From the NCBI RefSeq assembly GCF_003097135.1, contig NZ_QEQL01000006.1, positions 1 to 64,000 on the forward strand: a stretch of 64,000 nucleotides of DNA, written 5' to 3'. Under the pieces are notes generated by a model. It saw nothing but the letters and a program-made list of their open reading frames with translations. It was not told the origin of the DNA and did no database searches. This DNA comes from Pseudomonas sp. URIL14HWK12:I12. GTDB lineage: Bacteria; Pseudomonadota; Gammaproteobacteria; Pseudomonadales; Pseudomonadaceae. Made by a program: the position numbers and the translations under genes. Shown here piece after piece: positions 25,699 through 34,923 of the stretch; position 1 is the first letter of the stretch; each line of letters starts with the position of its first letter.

Positions 25699-27150
25699 AT
25701 GACCGTACGCCGTACCAAAATCGTCGCCACCCTGGGCCCGGCCAGCAACTCGCCGGACGTTCTGGAACAGCTGATACTGGCTGGCCTCGACGTCGCTCGC
25801 CTGAACTTCTCTCACGGCACCCCGGATGAGCACAAGGCTCGCGCCCGCTTGATCCGCGACCTGGCGGCCAAGCACGGCCGGTACGTGGCGCTGCTGGGCG
25901 ACCTGCAAGGTCCCAAGATCCGCATCGCCAAATTCGCCAACAAACGCATCGAACTCAAAGTCGGCGATCGCTTCACCTTTTCCACCAGCCACCCGCTCAC
26001 CGATGGCAACCAGGAAGTGGTGGGCATCGATTACCCCGACTTGGTCAAAGACTGCGGCGTGGGTGATGAACTGCTGCTCGACGATGGCCGCGTGGTCATG
26101 CGGGTCGACACCGCTACCGAAGACGCACTGCACTGCGTCGTTCTGGTCGGCGGCCCGCTCTCTGATCACAAGGGCATCAACCGCAGAGGTGGCGGGTTGA
26201 CCGCCCCTGCGCTGACCGAAAAAGACAAGGCCGACATCAAGTTGGCTGCGGAAATGGAAGTCGACTACGTCGCGGTGAGCTTCCCGCGCGACGCCGCCGA
26301 TATGGAATACGCCCGGCGCCTGCTGACCGAGGCCGGCGGCACCGCCTGGCTGGTGGCCAAGATCGAGCGCGCCGAAGCGGTAGCCGACGATGAAAGCCTC
26401 GACGGCTTGATCCGCGCCAGTGACGCCGTGATGGTCGCCCGTGGTGACCTGGGTGTGGAAATCGGTGATGCCGAACTGGTCGCGATCCAGAAGAAAATCA
26501 TCCAGCACGCCCGCCGCAATAACAAGGCGGTGATCGTGGCGACCCAAATGATGGAGTCGATGATCCAGAACCCGATGCCTACACGCGCCGAAGTCTCGGA
26601 CGTGGCCAACGCGGTCCTCGATTACACCGACGCGGTGATGCTGTCGGCCGAAAGCGCCGCCGGTGCTTACCCGATCGAAGCGGTGCAGGCCATGGCGCGC
26701 GTGTGCCTGGGCGCTGAAAAACACCCAACCAGCAAAAAGTCCAGCCATCGCCTCTACACCCAGTTCGAGCGCTGCGACCAGAGCATCGCGCTCGCCGCCA
26801 TGTACACCGCCAATCACTTCCCGGGCGTAAAGGCGATCATCGCCCTGACCGAGAGTGGCTACACCCCGCTGATCATGTCGCGTATCCGCTCGTCGGTACC
26901 GATTTTCGCCTTCTCCCCGCACCGTGAAACCCAGGCGCGCGTGGCGATGTTCCGTGGCGTGTACACCATTCCGTTCGACCCAGCGGCGCTACCGCTGGGC
27001 GAAGTCAGCCAGGCGGCTGTCGACGAGCTGCTCAAGCGCGGCCTGGTCGAGCAAGGCGACTGGGTCATCCTTACCAAAGGTGACAGCTATCACACGGTCG
27101 GCGGCACCAACGGCATGAAGCTGCTGCACGTGGGCGACCCACTGGTGTAA
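25699..27150 (+). CDS. pyk: Pyruvate kinase
   Basis: Pyruvate kinase makes pyruvate and ATP from phosphoenolpyruvate and ADP. The 483-residue protein opens TVRRTKIVATLGPASN and carries the active-site lysine signature AWLVAKIERAEAV followed by MVARGDLGVEIG, with ATQMMESMI and the C-terminal allosteric domain complete. It looks like the PykA type of Pseudomonas. AAGGAG sits seven bases upstream of the ATG. It is a single-gene unit with a strong terminator. Confidence 0.96.
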   Translation: MTVRRTKIVATLGPASNSPDVLEQLILAGLDVARLNFSHGTPDEHKARARLIRDLAAKHGRYVALLGDLQGPKIRIAKFANKRIELKVGDRFTFSTSHPLTDGNQEVVGIDYPDLVKDCGVGDELLLDDGRVVMRVDTATEDALHCVVLVGGPLSDHKGINRRGGGLTAPALTEKDKADIKLAAEMEVDYVAVSFPRDAADMEYARRLLTEAGGTAWLVAKIERAEAVADDESLDGLIRASDAVMVARGDLGVEIGDAELVAIQKKIIQHARRNNKAVIVATQMMESMIQNPMPTRAEVSDVANAVLDYTDAVMLSAESAAGAYPIEAVQAMARVCLGAEKHPTSKKSSHRLYTQFERCDQSIALAAMYTANHFPGVKAIIALTESGYTPLIMSRIRSSVPIFAFSPHRETQARVAMFRGVYTIPFDPAALPLGEVSQAAVDELLKRGLVEQGDWVILTKGDSYHTVGGTNGMKLLHVGDPLV

Positions 27151-27167
27151 CTACCGCGTCGCTGACG

Positions 27168-27194
27168 AAAACGCCCCGTAAAGGGGCGTTTTCA
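27168..27194 (+). terminator. Terminator after pyk
   Basis: The stem AAAACGCCCC / GGGGCGTTTT with loop GTAAA lies 17 bp past the pyk stop; the T-run continues to TTTTC. Being symmetric, it may also act on the minus strand after hemB. Confidence 0.9.
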
Positions 27195-27228
27195 TTACTG
27201 CCGGGTTTTGGCCGATTCGCGCCTTGGC

Positions 27229-28203
27229 CTAGATACCGTCGCGTGCAATGTCCATCGCGAAATAGGTCAGAATCTGGTCGGCACCGGCGCGTTTGATCGC
27301 ACCAAGGCTCTCGCGCATTACCCGCGCCTCGTCGACCGCTCCGGCCAGCGCACCGAACTTGATCATCGCGTATTCCCCACTGACCTGGTAAGCCGCCAAG
27401 GGCAGGCGTGAAGCTTCGCGAATGTCACGAATCACGTCCAGGTAGGCGCCTGCAGGCTTGACCATCAGCACGTCGGCACCTTCGGCCTCATCCAGCAGCG
27501 ATTCGCGCACCGCTTCACGGCGGTTCATCGGGTTCATCTGGTAAGCCTTGCGATCACCCTTCAGTGCGGTCCCCCCGGCTTCGCGGAAGGGGCCGTACAA
27601 CGCGGACGCGAACTTGGTCGAATAGGCCATGATGGCGGTATTGTGAAACCCTGCCCCATCCAGTGCGCTGCGAATGGCCTGTACCTGCCCATCCATAGCA
27701 GCCGAAGGCGAGATGAAATCGGCACCCGCACGCGCAGCGGCCACGGCCTGCTTGCCCAGGTTCACGAGTGTGGCGTCGTTGTCGACCTCACAATCGTGTA
27801 GCACCCCGCAGTGACCATGGGAGGTGTATTCGCAAAAGCAGGTGTCGGACATAACGATCATTTCCGGCACCGCTTCACGGGTGGTGCGCACCAGCCGCGA
27901 CACCAGCCCATTCTCAGCCCAGGTATCGCTGCCAGTGGCATCGAGGTGGTGAGAAACGCCGAACAGCATCACCGAACGGATGCCAGCGCGCGCATAACGC
28001 TCAATCTCGCTGGCGAGTTTTTTCTCGGGAATACGATTCACACCAGGCATGCTGGTGATCGGCACGAAGTCGTCGATCTCTTCTTCGACGAAGATCGGCA
28101 GCACCAGATCCTCGAGGCGGAATTCCGTTTCCTGGTAGACCGAACGAAGGGCTTCGGAGCGCCGCAGGCGGCGGGGGCGGCTGACTGGAAACTGGCTGCT
28201 CAT
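27229..28203 (-). CDS. hemB: Delta-aminolevulinic acid dehydratase, zinc (enterobacterial) type
   Basis: HemB joins two 5-aminolevulinates into porphobilinogen for haem synthesis. From ATG 28203 it is 324 residues. The catalytic zinc site is present: SDTCFCEYTSHGHCG (Cys122, Cys124, Cys132). The two Schiff-base lysines are in YSTKFAS (Lys197) and LMVKPAGAYLD (Lys249). The whole sequence tracks E. coli HemB, whereas the main HemB of P. aeruginosa lacks the cysteine site and uses magnesium. That suggests an additional, zinc-dependent paralogue. It follows cfa by 19 bp and is probably cotranscribed. Confidence 0.94.
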   Translation of the reverse strand: MSSQFPVSRPRRLRRSEALRSVYQETEFRLEDLVLPIFVEEEIDDFVPITSMPGVNRIPEKKLASEIERYARAGIRSVMLFGVSHHLDATGSDTWAENGLVSRLVRTTREAVPEMIVMSDTCFCEYTSHGHCGVLHDCEVDNDATLVNLGKQAVAAARAGADFISPSAAMDGQVQAIRSALDGAGFHNTAIMAYSTKFASALYGPFREAGGTALKGDRKAYQMNPMNRREAVRESLLDEAEGADVLMVKPAGAYLDVIRDIREASRLPLAAYQVSGEYAMIKFGALAGAVDEARVMRESLGAIKRAGADQILTYFAMDIARDGI

Positions 28204-28222
28204 GGTAATGCTCTTGAACCTC

Positions 28223-29383
28223 TCAACTGACTCGCTCATAGCCTCCGAGTACGCCCTGTTTGGACAGCACCCATTGCCAGAGCTGAATATCGCGGGCCCT
28301 GAATGCACCCGCGCACGACAACAGATAGTAACGCCACATACGGAAGAAACGCTCGCCCATCGCTTCGCGGAATTGCGGCCACGCCTTTTCGAAGTTGGCG
28401 CACCATGCCATGAGGGTCTTGTCGTAGTCGGCGCCGAAATTATGCATGTCTTCAGCGACGAACAGGCCATCGATGGCATCGCCGACCTGCCCTACAGATG
28501 GCAGGTCGCCGTTGGGAAAGATGTATTTGTCGATCCAGGGGTCGGGCGTGCTGTGGCGGCGGTTCTTGCCAATGGTATGTAGCAGGAAAAGCCCTTCCTC
28601 CTTCAGGCAGCGATGGGCTGCTTCCATATAGATACGGTGGTTCTTGCGGCCCACATGCTCGAACATGCCGACACTGACTACATGATCGAACTGCTCGTCG
28701 AGCTCACGGTAATCCTGCAGGCGAAATTCCAACGGCAGGTCAGGGTAGCGCGCTTTGGCCCATTGGCACTGCTCTCGGGAGATGGTAACCCCTACGCACT
28801 CCACGCCATAGTGCTGCGCAGCATAGGACATGAAACTACCCCAGCCGCAACCGATGTCGAGCACCCGCTGGCCGGGCTTGAGGCCCAGTTTGCGGCAGAT
28901 CAGATCCAGTTTGGCTTCCTGCGCCTGTTCCAGATTCTGCGCATGCTTCCAGTACCCGCAGGTATAGGTCATACGCGCATCGAGCATTTGCTCGTAGAAA
29001 TCGTTGCCAATGTCGTAATGCTGTTCGCCAACCTTGAGTGAGCGCGCCTTGGTTTGCAGGTTGACGAATTTTGCCTTGACCGCATGAAAGAGCAACGCGG
29101 CAGGGTTCACCAGGTCGGCAATCCCAGCGCGCAGGAGCCTGGCGAAGAATTCGTCCAGCTGGCGGGCATCCCACTCACCGTTCATGTACGCCTCGCCCAG
29201 GCCCAGGTTACCTTCTGCCAACACCTTTTCCGGTACATGCACATCATTGAGCGTCATGTCCCAAGGAGCGTGCCCTTCCATGCCGATGCCTGCTTTGCCT
29301 AGCAACTCGCGCGCGAACTTGAAAGACCGAGTGGTGCGGGAACTGCTTGATGACGGGGATGAACCAGAAAACTTGGTCTGCAT
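28223..29383 (-). CDS. cfa: Cyclopropane-fatty-acyl-phospholipid synthase
   Basis: Cfa transfers a methylene from S-adenosylmethionine to unsaturated acyl chains of membrane phospholipids, a stationary-phase and stress adaptation. The 386-residue protein has the SAM motif VLDIGCGWGS, the GMFEHVGRKNH segment and C-terminal CAGAFRARDIQLWQ, all as in E. coli Cfa. A low-complexity Ser-rich N-terminus (residues 6-18) is unusual. AGGAG sits five bases upstream of ATG 29383. The following gene is hemB. Confidence 0.94.
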   Translation of the reverse strand: MQTKFSGSSPSSSSSRTTRSFKFARELLGKAGIGMEGHAPWDMTLNDVHVPEKVLAEGNLGLGEAYMNGEWDARQLDEFFARLLRAGIADLVNPAALLFHAVKAKFVNLQTKARSLKVGEQHYDIGNDFYEQMLDARMTYTCGYWKHAQNLEQAQEAKLDLICRKLGLKPGQRVLDIGCGWGSFMSYAAQHYGVECVGVTISREQCQWAKARYPDLPLEFRLQDYRELDEQFDHVVSVGMFEHVGRKNHRIYMEAAHRCLKEEGLFLLHTIGKNRRHSTPDPWIDKYIFPNGDLPSVGQVGDAIDGLFVAEDMHNFGADYDKTLMAWCANFEKAWPQFREAMGERFFRMWRYYLLSCAGAFRARDIQLWQWVLSKQGVLGGYERVS

Positions 29384-29564
29384 GACGATCTCCTGTTCAA
29401 GACGGGCTCAATCGGTGCGGCGAGATTCCAGGGTCAACAAGTGATCAGCACTACGCGGTGCCTAGGGTGTATGGGCGCTAGGCGTCAAAGGCTTGCCGCA
29501 GCTGCCGCAGGCTGACGTTTAACCGTCGCGGCAAGGGGTACGAGGCAAGCTTAAGCGCAGAAAT

Positions 29565-29644
29565 GGCCCAGGCAAAGCCTGGGCCGGGAAAAATGTAGTT
29601 ACAAAGTTGGCAACAATGCGCCGGCGTCAACTTCCACCGGCGCA
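29565..29644 (-). terminator. Two hairpins after the alaC-like gene
   Basis: Nearest the alaC stop is TGCGCCGG...CCGGCGCA (arms 29617-29624 and 29637-29644). Further on is a perfect 9-bp stem, GGCCCAGGC / GCCTGGGCC (29565-29585). The second is followed on the minus strand by ATTTCTG, a weak T-tract. They separate alaC from the cfa promoter region (29384-29564), which holds no other recognised feature. Confidence 0.6.
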
Positions 29645-29649
29645 GGCCG

Positions 29650-30894
29650 TCATTGCTGCGCGGGCTTGGCTTTGCGCCCAGCCTGGCCTTGAGCGCCGAA
29701 GCCATCGGCTCGAAACATCTGCCGAATACCGCGCACCGCCTGGCGGATGCGGTCCTGGTTCTCGATCAGTGCGAAGCGAACGTGGTCATCGCCATAATCA
29801 CCAAAACCGATACCGGGAGAAACGCACACCTTGGCTTCGGCCAGCAGCTTCTTGGCAAATTCCAGCGACCCCAAATGCGCGTAAGCCTCGGGTATCTTCG
29901 CCCAGACGTACATCGACGCCTTGGGGTTTTCGACCATCCAGCCGATTTCGTGCAGGCCTTTGACCAGCGTATTGCGGCGCTGCCGATACTGCTCCGCGAT
30001 GTCCCGCACACACTGCTGGTCGCCCTCCAATGCCGCGATGGCAGCCACCTGCAACGGCGTGAAGGTGCCGTAGTCGTGGTAGCTCTTGATACGTGCCAGT
30101 GCACTTACCAATTCGGGGTTGCCCACCATGAAACCGATTCGCCAACCGGCCATGTTGTAGCTCTTGGACAAGGTGAAAAACTCGACCGCAATGTCCTTCG
30201 CGCCAGGTACCTGCATGATCGAGGGCGCCTTCCAGCCGTCATAGACGATGTCGGCGTAAGCCAGGTCGTGAATCACAAGCACGTCATAGCGCTTGGCCAA
30301 TGCGACCACACGCTCGAAGAAATCCAGCTCCACGCATTGCGAGGTGGGGTTGGAGGGGAAACCCAGGATCATCATCTTGGGCTTCGGAATAGCCTCGCGA
30401 ATGGCCCGCTCCAGCTCCTCGAAAAAGTCGACCCCTGGCACCAGCGGCACTGAGCGCACCTGGGCGCCGGCAATCACGGCACCGTAGATATGAATCGGGT
30501 AGCTTGGGTTAGGCACCAGCACCGTATCGCCATGGTCAAGGGTGGCGAGCATCAGGTGCGCCAGCCCTTCTTTCGAGCCGATGGTGACGATAGCCTCGCT
30601 TTCCGGGTCGATGGTCACATCGTAGCGGTCGGCGTACCACCGCGAAATGGCGCGGCGAAGCCTGGGGATACCCCGTGAGGTCGAATAACCGTGGGTGTCT
30701 TCACGCTGGGCAACGCTCACCAGCTTTTCGACGATATGTGGCGGCGTGGCACCATCAGGGTTGCCCATCGACAGGTCGATGATGTCCTCGCCACGGCGAC
30801 GTGCGGCCATCTTGAGTTCGGCTGTGATGTTGAATACATAGGGTGGGAGACGATCGATGCGCGCGAAACGGCGCGGCGGACGGGAGTCAGCCAT
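29650..30894 (-). CDS. alaC: PLP-dependent aminotransferase, AlaC-like
   Basis: A class I/II fold-type I aminotransferase, closest to glutamate-pyruvate transaminase AlaC, which makes alanine. ATG 30894 is preferred (GAGG five bases upstream), giving 414 residues; the frame is open further upstream without a ribosome site. DLSMGNPDGATPPHIV, NPTSQCVEL and the PLP lysine in TLSKSYNMAGWRIGF are clear. It lies downstream of cyoE, separated by a terminator. Substrate assignment rests on similarity to AlaC; other amino donors are possible. Confidence 0.87.
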   Translation of the reverse strand: MADSRPPRRFARIDRLPPYVFNITAELKMAARRRGEDIIDLSMGNPDGATPPHIVEKLVSVAQREDTHGYSTSRGIPRLRRAISRWYADRYDVTIDPESEAIVTIGSKEGLAHLMLATLDHGDTVLVPNPSYPIHIYGAVIAGAQVRSVPLVPGVDFFEELERAIREAIPKPKMMILGFPSNPTSQCVELDFFERVVALAKRYDVLVIHDLAYADIVYDGWKAPSIMQVPGAKDIAVEFFTLSKSYNMAGWRIGFMVGNPELVSALARIKSYHDYGTFTPLQVAAIAALEGDQQCVRDIAEQYRQRRNTLVKGLHEIGWMVENPKASMYVWAKIPEAYAHLGSLEFAKKLLAEAKVCVSPGIGFGDYGDDHVRFALIENQDRIRQAVRGIRQMFRADGFGAQGQAGRKAKPAQQ

Positions 30895-31010
30895 GTAAAC
30901 CTCGGAATGTACGTAAGCGCCCGGAACCGTCCGAGCGACGCTGGCCATTGCATTGGCCTGCCGGCAAAGTAATCCCAAGGCTTGCAGCCTGTAAAGCCCG
31001 GAAAAGAAAA

Positions 31011-31034
31011 AACCCGGCACAAGGCCGGGTTTTT
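31011..31034 (-). terminator. Terminator of the cyo operon
   Basis: On the minus strand the stem AACCCGGC / GCCGGGTT runs into TTTTCTTTTC, 15 bp beyond the cyoE stop. It separates the cyo operon from the alaC-like gene. Confidence 0.88.
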
Positions 31035-31048
31035 CAATCACTTCATGC

Positions 31049-31939
31049 TCAGGGCGCCGCGTAGGTCAGCAGCAGTTCGCTGGGCGTCTTGAAATCCAGA
31101 GACATCGCCACACTCAGTGCGGTAATGGTGAAGATCGAGAACACGAACAGCTTGCGTGCCCAGACGCGGTCATCGGCAGCCTTGTAGCCGGTCCAGGCCA
31201 TGTACAGCCAGTACATGCCCATCGCAGCGGCCACTGCCAGGTAGCTCATGCCGGCATAGCCACCGAACGTGAGCATCAGGGTGGCCAGCAGGAAGGCGAA
31301 GGTGTAGACCAGGATGTGCTTCTTGGCGACTCGAATGCCCCGCTTCACCGGCAGCACCGGAATGGATGCGGCCAGGTAATCATTGAAACGAAAGATCGCG
31401 ATCGCGTAGGAATGCGGCATCTGCCACAGGCTGAACATCACCAGCAACGTCAGTGCAGCGAGGTCGAAGGTTCCGCTGACCGCCACATAGCCGATCACCG
31501 GCGGCATCGCCCCGGAAAGGCTCCCAACCAGGGTGCCATGAACCGACTTTCGCTTCAGGTACAGGCTGTAGAGGCCAACGTAGATCACGAAACCGATCAG
31601 GGCGAACAATGCTGCCAACAGATTGGCTTGCCAGTACAGCAGGCCAAGGCCTGCAACGCCGAGCACCGTGGCATACGCCAGGGCAACAGGGGCCGGAATC
31701 AGCCCTTGTACCATGGCGCGGTTCTTGGTGCGTTCCATCTTCACGTCGATGTCGCGGTCAATGCAGTTGTTGAACACGCAACCCGACGCCACCACCAATG
31801 ACGTACCGATCAGCGTGGCCAGCAACAATGCCAGGCTGACATGCCCTTGCGAGGCCAGGAAGAAACCACCCGCCGCCGAAAGCACGTTACCGAAAATGAT
31901 CCCCGGTTTGGTGATTTGGATAAAGTGCTTTACGGACAT
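31049..31939 (-). CDS. cyoE: CyoE, protohaem IX farnesyltransferase (haem O synthase)
   Basis: CyoE farnesylates haem B to haem O, the cofactor of the cytochrome bo3 oxidase encoded upstream. ATG 31939 (MSVKHFIQITKPGI) gives 296 residues. It is a UbiA-superfamily enzyme with nine hydrophobic segments and the prenyl-diphosphate motif NNCIDRDIDVKMERTKNR. It lies 11 bp after cyoD. Confidence 0.96.
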   Translation of the reverse strand: MSVKHFIQITKPGIIFGNVLSAAGGFFLASQGHVSLALLLATLIGTSLVVASGCVFNNCIDRDIDVKMERTKNRAMVQGLIPAPVALAYATVLGVAGLGLLYWQANLLAALFALIGFVIYVGLYSLYLKRKSVHGTLVGSLSGAMPPVIGYVAVSGTFDLAALTLLVMFSLWQMPHSYAIAIFRFNDYLAASIPVLPVKRGIRVAKKHILVYTFAFLLATLMLTFGGYAGMSYLAVAAAMGMYWLYMAWTGYKAADDRVWARKLFVFSIFTITALSVAMSLDFKTPSELLLTYAAP

Positions 31940-31950
31940 GCCGGTGTTCC

Positions 31951-32286
31951 TCACTTCGCCATCATGAAGTGGTGGATGCTGAACATGATCCACAGCGACA
32001 GGCCGACCAGGAACGCGATGATCAGCGCCGAGAACACGAACGCGATCACGTTCCAGCGCTGTTCAGATGAGCGGTCCAGGTGCAGGAAGTAGATCAGGTG
32101 AACGATCACCTGAACCACTGCGAAGCCCAGGATTGTCAGCAGCACAGCGTCCTTGGACATGAAGCCGGGCACCATCACCAGGCCAAACGGGATCACCGTC
32201 AGGATAACCGACAGTATGAAACCGACCATGTAGGACTTGAAGCTGCCGTGGCTCGCGCCGCCAGCCGAATGATTGGAGTTAGCCAT
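31951..32286 (-). CDS. cyoD: CyoD, cytochrome bo3 quinol oxidase subunit IV
   Basis: CyoD is the small fourth subunit of the bo3 oxidase and helps assemble the copper site. The 111-residue protein has three hydrophobic segments with the typical HLIYFLHLDRSSEQRWN between the second and third. ATG 32286 overlaps the cyoC TAA by one base, so translation is coupled; the longer open frame upstream is only out-of-frame cyoC. Confidence 0.95.
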   Translation of the reverse strand: MANSNHSAGGASHGSFKSYMVGFILSVILTVIPFGLVMVPGFMSKDAVLLTILGFAVVQVIVHLIYFLHLDRSSEQRWNVIAFVFSALIIAFLVGLSLWIMFSIHHFMMAK

Positions 32287-32912
32287 TACAGGGCCCCCAT
32301 CAGGTATACAACGGTAAACACGCAGATCCAGACGACATCCAGGAAGTGCCAGAACAGGCTCAGGCAGCTCATGCGAGTCTGGTTGGTATCGGTCAGGCCC
32401 TTCTTGGCGATCTGGGCCATCATCACGGCCATCCACAGCAGGCCGCTGCTCACGTGCAGGCCGTGGGTACCTACCAGGGTAAAGAAGCCGGACAGGAAGC
32501 CGCTCTTGTCTGGGCCATAACCTTCGACGATCAACTTGTGGAACTCGTTGATCTCCATGCCGATGAAGCCGGCACCGAACAGGAAGGTGATGAACAGCCA
32601 GAACAGCACGCCGCTCTTGTTGCCCTTGTGCATGGCCAGCATCGAGAACCCGAAGGTGATCGAGCTGAACAGCAGCAGGAAGGTCTCGACCAGGACGTAG
32701 TCCAGCTCGAAGATCTCGTGGCCCGACGGGCCACCTGCAACGTTCCCGGCCAGCACCGCGTACGCGGCGAACAGGCACGAGAACAGAATGCAGTCCGTCA
32801 TCAGGTAGATCCAGAAGCCGAAGACGGTCATGCCCCCGGCGTCGTGGTGGTGTTCGTCGTGCCCATGGTCGTGGCCGTGGGCAACATCACCGTGAGTAAC
32901 TGTATTGGACAT
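32286..32912 (-). CDS. cyoC: CyoC, cytochrome bo3 quinol oxidase subunit III
   Basis: Subunit III of the bo3 oxidase: 208 residues, five hydrophobic segments, and THGLHVSSGLLWM, typical of the family. The N-terminus is strikingly His- and Asp-rich (HGHDHGHDEHHHDAGG), which could bind metal, though similar His-rich ends occur in this subunit elsewhere. GGAGAAGG precedes the ATG, four bases from the cyoB stop. Confidence 0.95.
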   Translation of the reverse strand: MSNTVTHGDVAHGHDHGHDEHHHDAGGMTVFGFWIYLMTDCILFSCLFAAYAVLAGNVAGGPSGHEIFELDYVLVETFLLLFSSITFGFSMLAMHKGNKSGVLFWLFITFLFGAGFIGMEINEFHKLIVEGYGPDKSGFLSGFFTLVGTHGLHVSSGLLWMAVMMAQIAKKGLTDTNQTRMSCLSLFWHFLDVVWICVFTVVYLMGAL

Positions 32913-32916
32913 GGTG

Positions 32917-34920
32917 TTAAGCCTTCTCCACTCGCGCCATACCGGCGTTGGCGTTAGCCAGAGTTTTCAAACGTTCAGCCTCGATGCGCTCTACTTCGTC
33001 AACTGGCACGTAGTAGTCGATGTCATCGTCGTAGCTGCGGACGATCAGGGTCACGATCATGCCGACGAAGCCTACACCGACCGCCCACCAGATGTGCCAG
33101 ATGAAGGCGAAGCCGAACACCAGGCTGAAGGCAGCGATCAGCACGCCCATGCCGGTGTTGCGTGGCATGTGAATCGGCGCGTAGCGAGCCACTTTTTCGG
33201 TCGCCTGGGAGCGTTCTTTCATGCCCCAGTAAGCATCCAGATCAGCAACTGCCGGTACTTCGGCGAAGTTGTAGAACGGGGGCGGCGAAGAGGTCGACCA
33301 CTCGAGGGTACGGCCATCCCATGGGTCGCCAGTGACGTCCAGGTTCTTGTTGCGATCGCGGATCGACACGTACAGCTGGATCAGCTGGCAAGCGATACCG
33401 ACGGCGATGAACAGGGCACCGACCATGGCGATGATCAGCCACGGGGTCCACTCGGGGTTGTCGGTGTGGTTCAGGCGACGGGTCATGCCCATGAAGCCCA
33501 GCACGTACAGCGGCATGAACGCCAGGTAGAAGCCGACCAGCCAGAACCAGAAGGACGCCTTGCCCCAACGCTCGTTCAGAGTGAAGCCGAAGGCTTTCGG
33601 GAACCAGAAGGCAAAGCCTGCCAGGTAACCGAATACGGCACCGCCGATGATCACGTTGTGGAAGTGGGCGATCAGGAACAGGCTGTTGTGCAGAACGAAG
33701 TCGGCACCCGGCACCGCCAGCAGCACGCCGGTCATACCGCCGATACTGAAGGTCACGATGAAACCTACCGTCCACAGCATCGGGGATTTGAACTCGATGC
33801 GGCCGCGGTACATGGTGAACAGCCAGGTGAAGATCTTCACCCCTGTCGGAATCGCGATCACCATCGTCATGATGCCGAAGAAGGCGTTGACGTTGGCACC
33901 CGAACCCATGGTGAAGAAGTGGTGCAGCCAGACGATGAACGACAGGACCGTAATGGCCACCGTTGCCCACACCAGCGAGACATAGCCGAACAGGCGCTTC
34001 TTGGAGAACGTCGATGTGACTTCCGAGAACACACCGAATGCCGGCAGAATCAGGATGTATACCTCGGGGTGGCCCCAAGCCCAGAACAGGTTGACGTACA
34101 TCATCGGGTTGCCACCAAGCTCGTTGGTGAAGAAGTGCATACCCAGATAACGGTCAAGCGACAGCAGGAACAGCGTAGCGGTCAGGATCGGGAAGGAAGC
34201 AGCGATCAGGACGGCGGTGCACAGGCAGTTCCAGGTGAACACCGGCATCTTCATCAACGTCATGCCAGGGGCACGCATTTTCAGAATGGTCACGATGAAG
34301 TTCACGCCGGTCAGCAGTGTACCCAGGCCGGATATCTGCAGCGCCCAGATGTAGTAGTCGACCCCCACGCCCGGGCTGTATTGCAACCCCGCTAGCGGCG
34401 GATAGGCTACCCAGCCGGTCTTGGCGAATTCGCCCACACCCAGGGAGATGTTGACCAGCAGCACGCCGACGACGAAGAACCAGAAGCTCACCGAGTTCAG
34501 GAACGGGAAGGCCACGTCACGGGCGCCGATCTGCAGCGGCACGACGATGTTCATCAGGCCGATCATGAACGGCATCGCCATGAAGATGATCATGATCACA
34601 CCGTGGGCGGTGAAGATCTGGTCATAGTGCTCAGGCGGCAGGTAACCGGTGGAGCCGCCGGTAGCGACAGCCAGTTGCGACCGCATCATGATGGCGTCGG
34701 CGAAGCCGCGCAGCAGCATGATCATCGCCACGGCGATGTACATCACGCCGATCTTCTTGTGGTCGACCGAAGTGAACCACTCTTTCCACAGGTAACCCCA
34801 CTTCTTGAAGTAGGTGACTGCAGAGACAACACCCAGGCCAAGAACCGCTACGATGGCGAGGGTCACCATCACTATCGGTTCATGGAAGGGTATCGCTTCC
34901 AGACTCAGTTTACCGAACAT
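32917..34920 (-). CDS. cyoB: CyoB, cytochrome bo3 quinol oxidase subunit I
   Basis: CyoB is the catalytic, proton-pumping subunit that carries haem b, haem o3 and CuB and reduces oxygen to water. The 667-residue protein has about 15 hydrophobic segments; WAWGHPEVYILILPAFG holds the CuB ligand His and the cross-linked Tyr, and TVGFIVTFSIGGMTG and SLFLIAHFHNVIIGG are the haem-ligand regions. GGAG lies six bases before the ATG. It follows cyoA by three bases. Confidence 0.97.
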   Translation of the reverse strand: MFGKLSLEAIPFHEPIVMVTLAIVAVLGLGVVSAVTYFKKWGYLWKEWFTSVDHKKIGVMYIAVAMIMLLRGFADAIMMRSQLAVATGGSTGYLPPEHYDQIFTAHGVIMIIFMAMPFMIGLMNIVVPLQIGARDVAFPFLNSVSFWFFVVGVLLVNISLGVGEFAKTGWVAYPPLAGLQYSPGVGVDYYIWALQISGLGTLLTGVNFIVTILKMRAPGMTLMKMPVFTWNCLCTAVLIAASFPILTATLFLLSLDRYLGMHFFTNELGGNPMMYVNLFWAWGHPEVYILILPAFGVFSEVTSTFSKKRLFGYVSLVWATVAITVLSFIVWLHHFFTMGSGANVNAFFGIMTMVIAIPTGVKIFTWLFTMYRGRIEFKSPMLWTVGFIVTFSIGGMTGVLLAVPGADFVLHNSLFLIAHFHNVIIGGAVFGYLAGFAFWFPKAFGFTLNERWGKASFWFWLVGFYLAFMPLYVLGFMGMTRRLNHTDNPEWTPWLIIAMVGALFIAVGIACQLIQLYVSIRDRNKNLDVTGDPWDGRTLEWSTSSPPPFYNFAEVPAVADLDAYWGMKERSQATEKVARYAPIHMPRNTGMGVLIAAFSLVFGFAFIWHIWWAVGVGFVGMIVTLIVRSYDDDIDYYVPVDEVERIEAERLKTLANANAGMARVEKA

Positions 34921-34923
34921 CTC

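Noticed and set aside
25654..26922. A 422-codon frame antisense to pyruvate kinase
   Set aside because: The pyk reading is unambiguous; the antisense frame carries no recognisable domain.
29486..29535. An inverted CTTGCCGC/GCGGCAAG pair that resembles a Pseudomonas REP element
   Set aside because: The arms are separated by a long loop and the typical REP core is absent; only one copy is present.
32905..34395. A 496-codon open frame antisense to cyoB
   Set aside because: It mirrors the codon bias of cyoB, is full of His, Gln, Asp and Glu typical of antisense frames in high-GC DNA, and has no family resemblance or ribosome site.
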